Shown one piece after another: positions 29,470 to 34,323 of a DNA stretch of 34,323 nt. Both the position numbers and the translations under genes were made by a program. The notes under the pieces were generated by a model, which saw only the letters and a list, made by a program, of their open reading frames with translations, was not told the origin of the DNA and did no database searches. The stretch covers positions 95,782 through 130,104 of the forward strand of contig JAITRM010000029.1 in assembly GCA_031288395.1 (NCBI GenBank), given 5' to 3'. Positions within the stretch are counted from its first letter, which is position 1; each line of letters opens with the position of its first letter. This DNA is from Holosporaceae bacterium (GTDB taxonomy: Bacteria > Pseudomonadota > Alphaproteobacteria > UBA3830).

Positions 29470-30846
29470 GTGCTAAAACTTGAACCACAGAGATTCTCGG
29501 GAGCGGAAGCTTTGCCTCTGTTCGAAGGAGGGAAAGGGATTTCCATCTCCACCGGAGAGACCTGTGGAGCGTGGGCGGCGGCCGGAGGAGTGGGAACGTT
29601 TTCCGGTGTAAACGCGGATCACTACGACGAAAATAATAGGATCGTTCCACAAATTTTTCGCGGGAAATCCAGGGAAGAACGCCGAATTGAGCTGATCGAA
29701 TATGCCGTTGCCGGTGGCATTGCCCAAGCCAAGATAGCGCGGGAAAGATCCAACGGAAATGGGCGCATTCACATGAATGTTCTCTGGGAGATGGGCGCCT
29801 GCGAGGAGATAATACGTCGCGTTCTCGAGGGAGCGAAGGAATGCATCCACGGTGTGGTCTGTGGGGCCGGTATGCCCTATAATTTGGCGGAAATTACGTC
29901 CAAATTTAGCGTCTATTACTATCCCATCGTATCATCGGCCAGAGCTTTTTCCGCTTTATTTCGCAGATCGTTTCAGAAATTTAAAGATTTTTTGGGCGGA
30001 GTCGTCTACGAGGACCCTTGGCTGGCCGGCGGTCATAATGGGTTATCCAACGCGGAAGATCCGCTGAAACCGGCCAATCCCTATCTTCGACTTGCGGAAT
30101 TGCGGGAGGTTTTGAACGGCTTCAATTTGCAAAGGATTCCCATAATTATCGCCGGCGGCGTTTGGTGGCTTTCGGAGTGGGAGGACTACATCGACAACGG
30201 AAGATTAGGGCCGACTGCTTTTCAGTTTGGAACTCGCTCCATATTAACTGCCGAATCTCCTGTGGCGCGAAGTTGGCACGAAAAATTGACCTCTTTGCGC
30301 AAAGGAGACGTGCTGCTTACGAAGCTCAGTCCAACGGGTTTTTATTCCTCCGCCATAAATAACAGGATGCTGAAAAATTTATTGGAATTACAGGATCGCC
30401 AAGCAAACGTGGTGGAAGCGTCTTCCGTAACCGTTGATGTTCACGGCAGAAAGCTCTATCTGGACGAATCCAAGGCGCAATTCATTGAAGCTTGGGTTAA
30501 AAACGGATTTTCGACGCCCATGTTGACGCCGGATAATACCGTCGTCTTTACCACTCCGGAGCAGTCGGAGCAAATTCTTCAGGACCAGAGAAACTGCCAC
30601 TGCTGTTTGAGCGCCTGCCGCTTCAGCAGCTGGTGTCAACACAAGGGATCGGCCGGCAGAATTCCGGATCCGAGAAGCTTTTGTATTCAAAAGAATCTTC
30701 AGGGCATTGCCCACGGCGGCGACGTGGAGGATAATCTCTTGTTTGCGGGACACTGCGCCTATCGTTTTTCCGAGGATCCATTCTATGACAACGGTTTTAT
30801 TCCAACCACGCAACAGCTGATCGATCGCATTCTTACCGGATATTGA
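29470..30846 (+). CDS. Nitronate monooxygenase-like flavin oxidoreductase with C-terminal cysteine cluster
   Basis: A 458-residue TIM-barrel protein of the NMO/2-nitropropane dioxygenase superfamily, related to FabK and PfaD. The FMN-barrel features are SISTGETCGAWAAAGGVGTFSG near the start, WLAGGHNGLSN (the AGGHxG motif), IPIIIAGGVWWL, and AFQFGTRSILTAESPV (phosphate-binding end). An extra C-terminal segment carries cysteines C376, C378, C379, C383, C389 and C405 (CHCCLSAC, then SSWC), possibly a metal or Fe-S site. The substrate is unknown. GTG at 29470 is preferred over TTG at 29467, because AGGAG (29460-29464) lies 5 bases before the GTG. Its stop overlaps the next start (TTGA). Confidence 0.82.
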   Translation: MLKLEPQRFSGAEALPLFEGGKGISISTGETCGAWAAAGGVGTFSGVNADHYDENNRIVPQIFRGKSREERRIELIEYAVAGGIAQAKIARERSNGNGRIHMNVLWEMGACEEIIRRVLEGAKECIHGVVCGAGMPYNLAEITSKFSVYYYPIVSSARAFSALFRRSFQKFKDFLGGVVYEDPWLAGGHNGLSNAEDPLKPANPYLRLAELREVLNGFNLQRIPIIIAGGVWWLSEWEDYIDNGRLGPTAFQFGTRSILTAESPVARSWHEKLTSLRKGDVLLTKLSPTGFYSSAINNRMLKNLLELQDRQANVVEASSVTVDVHGRKLYLDESKAQFIEAWVKNGFSTPMLTPDNTVVFTTPEQSEQILQDQRNCHCCLSACRFSSWCQHKGSAGRIPDPRSFCIQKNLQGIAHGGDVEDNLLFAGHCAYRFSEDPFYDNGFIPTTQQLIDRILTGY

Positions 30847-31595
30847 TTTTGGAAATTCCGAAAACAAGATTGGCGAAAAAAATTGCCGAAAGCGGCGTTG
30901 CGTCTCGCCGAGAGGCTGAAAAATTAATCGAGGCCGGAAAAGTTCTCGTAAACGATGGGGTTGTTAAAACACCGGTATTTTTCGTTACGGATCAAGATGA
31001 AATTTCAGTGGATGGAAAAAACATATCTGGTATTCGGGAAGAAATAATCATGTGGAAATTTCATAAGCCAAGAGAGGTTGTTACGACAAAATGGGACCCT
31101 CAAAACCGGAGAACCGTTTTCGATTTTTTCCCCGATATTGAAGGAAGGTTATTGTACGTTGGGCGTCTGGATTATAATTCGGAAGGATTGCTGCTATTCA
31201 CCAACAATGGCAATCTTGCGAGGAAGTTGGAGCTTCCAAGCACCGGGTTGAAAAGGACCTATTTAGTGCGATTTCGCGGGAGTTTTTCGGAAGCGAATAT
31301 CCAGGCGCTCAAAAACGGCATTAGCGTGGATGGCGTACAATATGGCTCAATTGACCTGAAACTGCGGAAAAATAGGACGGACGCTAAAAATTTTTGGGCA
31401 ACGGCGACGCTGTCCGAAGGAAAAAATAGGGAAATTCGCAAAATCATGGAATATTGCGGATGCCAGGTCAGCCGCTTGATAAGAACTGGCTACGGGCCGT
31501 TTAAATTGGGCGATCTGCCCACGGGCAAATTTTCCCGCATTCCGGAAAAGGAGATTTTTAAACTGCGGCGCTCTATTTTTTGCAGCGACACCTAG
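30843..31595 (+). CDS. RsuA/RluB-type pseudouridine synthase
   Basis: A 250-residue rRNA pseudouridine synthase. An N-terminal S4 RNA-binding domain (about 8-65: RLAKKIAESGVASRREAEKLI) precedes the catalytic domain, whose signature GRLDYNSEGLLLFTNNG carries the nucleophile D110. LKRTYLVRFRG, and LSEGKNREIRKIMEYCG with RLIRTGYGPFKLGDL near the end, are typical of the RluB/RluE/RsuA group. It most likely modifies 23S rRNA (RluB-like), but RsuA- or RluE-type specificity cannot be excluded. The start is TTG at 30843, overlapping the previous stop; another in-frame TTG lies at 30849. Confidence 0.9.
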   Translation: MILEIPKTRLAKKIAESGVASRREAEKLIEAGKVLVNDGVVKTPVFFVTDQDEISVDGKNISGIREEIIMWKFHKPREVVTTKWDPQNRRTVFDFFPDIEGRLLYVGRLDYNSEGLLLFTNNGNLARKLELPSTGLKRTYLVRFRGSFSEANIQALKNGISVDGVQYGSIDLKLRKNRTDAKNFWATATLSEGKNREIRKIMEYCGCQVSRLIRTGYGPFKLGDLPTGKFSRIPEKEIFKLRRSIFCSDT

Positions 31596-31647
31596 ATTAT
31601 CGTTTTCGAATTTACTAGAATTCGCCGGTTGTTTGCGAGGTGTATTA

Positions 31648-33636
31648 ATGTTAAAGAAGGTGTGCATTTGTATGATGGTTTTTGGCATGATGTGTGATGT
31701 TTCTTCGAAAACGGTTAAACCGGACAAAAGTTCAAGTGGATTGATTCCCCGAAGCGTTCTCCTGGCGAAGCCGGATAGATTCTGCGTCACCATGAGCCAC
31801 GACGGCAGCAAAATCGCCTACATGGCACGAAAGGGCGACGAGGTTGAGGTTTGCGTCGAGGATCTGTCGGGAAAATTACTGATAAAGTTTCCCGTAAAGC
31901 CTTCTCGCAGTTTTGGGGAGTTCGGGCTGAGGTGGATGTACACCGACAACCACATCCTGGTGCTTCAGGACAAAAACGGAGACGAAAACTATCAAATCCA
32001 CTGCTATGACGTCGCCAGCGGAAAATCCAAGAACCTCACTCCATTTGAGGGCGCCAAGTCCCATCCGAACAGATTGAGTCGGAAACATCCGAGGGAACTG
32101 ATAATCTCCTGCAACAAGCGCGATTCCAAGTGGTTTGACGCCTATCGTGTGAACATTGAGAGCGGGAAAATCGACCTGGTGTTCCAGAACGACGAATACG
32201 GCAATTTCATCTTCGATCCGGACTTTAGCTTGAGAATAGCCTGCAAAACTATGCCGGACGGCAGCGAAGAATACTACGAAATCATCGACGGTCAGCCAAA
32301 ATTGTTCAAAAAAGTGCCGTTTGAGGACAGCAAGAATACCATGCTGCTGTATGTCAGCTTCGATGGCGGAACGTTGTATGGGCTGGATTCGTCCGGAGGA
32401 GACAAGAACGCCCTGGTGGCCTACGATCTGAAGAGTAAAAGCTCAAAAGTGCTTTTCCACAGCGATTTGGCCGATGTGTGGCATTTCAACTATGATCCGA
32501 ACACCTATGTGCCCCAGATGGTGACGGTGGATTATATGGTGCCAGAGGTGGTGGCGATTGCCTCCGAGATATCCGGTGACGCCGATTATCTAAAGTCTAA
32601 ACTTAACTGCAATTACACGGTGTTGGACAAAAATCTTGGGAATAATCGATGGCTGATTGCCGCCCACCGCGACGACGCGCCTTGCCGCTACTATCTGTAT
32701 GAAAGAAATCCCCAGAAGAGGACATCGCTGTCTCTGAGATTGCTGTTTTCGGCCCAGCCGGAGCTGGAGAAATATCAGCTGCAGAAAATGACGCCGGTGC
32801 TGGTCAAATCCCGCGATGGCCTGGATTTGGTCTGCTATCTGACAAAGTCCGTTGATTTTCAAGAGGGACATCCGTCGAAGATGGTGGTGCTGGTTCATGG
32901 CGGCCCTTGGGCCCGCGATGATTTGGGCTTCTACAAAGGGGTGCAGCTGCTGGCCAATCGTGGATACTCGGTGCTGCAGGTGAACTATCGCGGGTCGCTG
33001 GGGTTCGGAAAGGCCTTCGTCAACGCCGCCAACGGCAATCTGGATAAAATTCGCAACGACATCGTCGACGCCGCCAATTGGGCAATAGAGAATGGGATCG
33101 CGCATAAGGATCAAGTGGCCATCATGGGCGCCAGTTTCGGCGGCTATTCTGCGCTGGCGGGGCTGGCCTTTACTCCGGACGTATTCTGCTGCGGAGTAGA
33201 CATAGTCGGGCCGTCCAATTGGCTTACCATGGTTAAAACCGTTCCGGCATATTGGCTTCCGCATATGGCTGATTTCTACAAATGCATCGGCGATCCAAAC
33301 ACCGAAGAGGGTAGAGAGCGGATGCTGGCCAATTCGCCAATTACGCGGGTGAATGACATAAAAAAACCGCTCATCATCTTCCAGGGCGAGCATGATCCTA
33401 GGGTCAACAAGGCGGAGTCGGATCAAATGGTGGCCACCATGAAGAAAAATGGGCTGGATGTGGTCTATGTGCTATATCCGGACGAGGGGCACGGGTTCCA
33501 GCGGGATCCTAACGTTAGGTCTTATTTTGCCTTTACGGAGAAGTTTCTTTCAAAAACGCTTGGCGGATGGCATGAGCCGATCAATGATAAGGAGTTGGAA
33601 GGTTCTTCGCACAAGGTTTTGGAAGGGAAAATATAG
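31648..33636 (+). CDS. Secreted S9 family peptidase (prolyl-oligopeptidase/acylaminoacyl-peptidase type)
   Basis: A 662-residue serine peptidase. An N-terminal hydrophobic stretch (LKKVCICMMVFGMM, residues 2-15) looks like a signal peptide, so export is likely. A beta-propeller-like region (about 35-380, WD/TolB-type SHDGSKIAYMA) precedes the alpha/beta-hydrolase domain with MVVLVHGGPWARDD. The catalytic triad is complete: S496 in GASFGGYSA, D583 in GEHDPRV and H615 in DEGHGFQ. ATG at 31648 is chosen over upstream TTG at 31633, because GAGG (31637-31640) lies 7 bases before the ATG. It probably cleaves short peptides in the periplasm. An MFS gene follows after 2 bases. Confidence 0.92.
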   Translation: MLKKVCICMMVFGMMCDVSSKTVKPDKSSSGLIPRSVLLAKPDRFCVTMSHDGSKIAYMARKGDEVEVCVEDLSGKLLIKFPVKPSRSFGEFGLRWMYTDNHILVLQDKNGDENYQIHCYDVASGKSKNLTPFEGAKSHPNRLSRKHPRELIISCNKRDSKWFDAYRVNIESGKIDLVFQNDEYGNFIFDPDFSLRIACKTMPDGSEEYYEIIDGQPKLFKKVPFEDSKNTMLLYVSFDGGTLYGLDSSGGDKNALVAYDLKSKSSKVLFHSDLADVWHFNYDPNTYVPQMVTVDYMVPEVVAIASEISGDADYLKSKLNCNYTVLDKNLGNNRWLIAAHRDDAPCRYYLYERNPQKRTSLSLRLLFSAQPELEKYQLQKMTPVLVKSRDGLDLVCYLTKSVDFQEGHPSKMVVLVHGGPWARDDLGFYKGVQLLANRGYSVLQVNYRGSLGFGKAFVNAANGNLDKIRNDIVDAANWAIENGIAHKDQVAIMGASFGGYSALAGLAFTPDVFCCGVDIVGPSNWLTMVKTVPAYWLPHMADFYKCIGDPNTEEGRERMLANSPITRVNDIKKPLIIFQGEHDPRVNKAESDQMVATMKKNGLDVVYVLYPDEGHGFQRDPNVRSYFAFTEKFLSKTLGGWHEPINDKELEGSSHKVLEGKI

Positions 33637-33638
33637 CG

Positions 33639-34323
33639 TTGCACGGTGGGAAAAAGATCAGCCTTAGGTCCATTATAATATGGGGCGTAGCGAATTTGTT
33701 CTACCTCTATGAGGTGATTCTGAGGGTATCTCCCAGCGTCATGACCGATGGCCTGATGCTGCACTACGGCGTAACCACCGGTATGCTGGGGCTGCTGGTT
33801 TCCTGCTTCTATTTCTCCTATACGGCGCTGCAGATTCCCTGCGGGTTGATTCTGGATCGGCTGGGCGCTCGGAATCTCATAGGCTCCTCGGTGATTTTGT
33901 CAATTCTGGGGTCTGTGCTGTTTGCCCTGACCGATCAGGTGTGGACGGGCCAGCTGGGACGCTTTCTGGTGGGAGCCGGAGCCGCCAGCGCTTTTGTGTC
34001 GAGCCTGCAAATTGCTTCGGTTCTATTTCCGGCAAAATATTTTCCGCTGTTCGCCGGCATAACCAACATGATGGGCACTTTTGGGGCGCTTTGCGGCGGA
34101 TTTCCAGTGGCGAGGTCCGTAAATATCTTCGGCTGGAGGGAAACAGTATTTCTGCTGGCTGCCATTGGCGGCGTCATCGCGCTGCTGACGTTCACGATCA
34201 TTCCGCGAGTAATAAAAATTTCCGAGAATACCCGCCTTAGAGATCATTTTGCATCTGTGCTCGCAAAAGTATTGAGAAATAAGCAGATAATCCTGTCTGG
34301 TCTGGTGGGCGGATTCATGTATC
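33639..34323 (+). CDS. MFS transporter, 5' part only
   Basis: The reading frame runs off the right edge, so only the first 228 codons are visible. It encodes about six hydrophobic helices in major-facilitator order. MFS motif A is seen as GLILDRLGARNLIG between helices 2 and 3, helix 4 as GRFLVGAGAASAFVSSLQ, and GWRETVFLLAAIGG near helix 6. The likely start is TTG at 33639 (LHGGKKISLRSIII), two bases after the peptidase stop; no ATG or GTG in frame lies before the first helix. The substrate is unknown. Tight spacing with the S9 peptidase suggests co-expression and perhaps uptake of peptidase products (inference). Confidence 0.85.
   Translation, partial: MHGGKKISLRSIIIWGVANLFYLYEVILRVSPSVMTDGLMLHYGVTTGMLGLLVSCFYFSYTALQIPCGLILDRLGARNLIGSSVILSILGSVLFALTDQVWTGQLGRFLVGAGAASAFVSSLQIASVLFPAKYFPLFAGITNMMGTFGALCGGFPVARSVNIFGWRETVFLLAAIGGVIALLTFTIIPRVIKISENTRLRDHFASVLAKVLRNKQIILSGLVGGFMY

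Noticed and set aside
31607-31624. Inverted repeat CGAATT-6-AATTCG before the S9 peptidase gene
   Set aside because: A six-base stem without a T tract in a 52-base gap; could be chance or a regulator site, with nothing to support either.
32590-33426. 278-codon minus-strand frame inside the S9 peptidase gene
   Set aside because: It is antisense to the catalytic domain with its intact triad; no ribosome site or family match was recognised.

Overview
The window carries 31 protein-coding genes packed almost end to end. No RNA gene, insertion sequence, CRISPR array or prophage was seen, and no gene-free stretch exceeds about 160 bases. The content points to an alphaproteobacterium. The evidence is a short bacterial-type ProRS without the large insertion domain, the order proS-lolC-lolD-dnaE, the pair yidC-engB, an F1-only atpHAGDC operon with no F0 genes, the order rpiB-glyA-nusB, and a DivL-like multi-PAS histidine-kinase relative. 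Several signs suggest a streamlined, probably host-associated genome (inference): AddA, AtpC and ThrRS all lack parts, genes usual between glyA and nusB are absent, and start/stop overlaps are very common.

Layout. (1) 1-3314, + strand: the 3' end of addA (helicase), then rpiB, glyA and nusB. (2) 3324-5731: asd on the minus strand, divergent from rarA on the plus strand. (3) 15310 down to 5728, minus strand: a contiguous, mostly overlapping run of proS, lolC, lolD, dnaE, a YqaA/DedA-like membrane protein, a Xaa-Pro aminopeptidase and a PAP2-type membrane protein. Its last stop codon overlaps that of convergent rarA. (4) 18066-15384, minus: an 822-residue DivL-like kinase relative without a phospho-acceptor histidine, followed by a small AtpI/AtpZ protein. 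(5) 21006-18186, minus: HIT protein, yidC, engB. (6) 27378-21091, minus: atpH-A-G-D-C running into a three-gene sugar module (mannose-6-phosphate isomerase-like cupin, eukaryotic-type phosphomannomutase, HIGH-motif nucleotidyltransferase). (7) 27537 to the end, plus: thrS, a nitronate-monooxygenase-like flavoprotein with a cysteine cluster, an RsuA/RluB-type pseudouridine synthase, a secreted S9 peptidase and the 5' part of an MFS transporter.

How the genes fit together. Most are housekeeping: translation (proS, thrS, pseudouridine synthase, engB), replication and repair (dnaE, rarA, addA), envelope biogenesis (yidC, lolCD, asd for diaminopimelate), energy (F1 ATPase) and one-carbon metabolism (glyA). 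The less ordinary parts are the degenerate DivL-like kinase and the ATGA-coupled cupin/PMM/nucleotidyltransferase module. The module could be a compact route from fructose-6-phosphate to a nucleotide-activated mannose. The S9 peptidase next to an MFS carrier may be a nutrient-scavenging pair (inference). Promoter calls come from reading hexamers by eye and are tentative.
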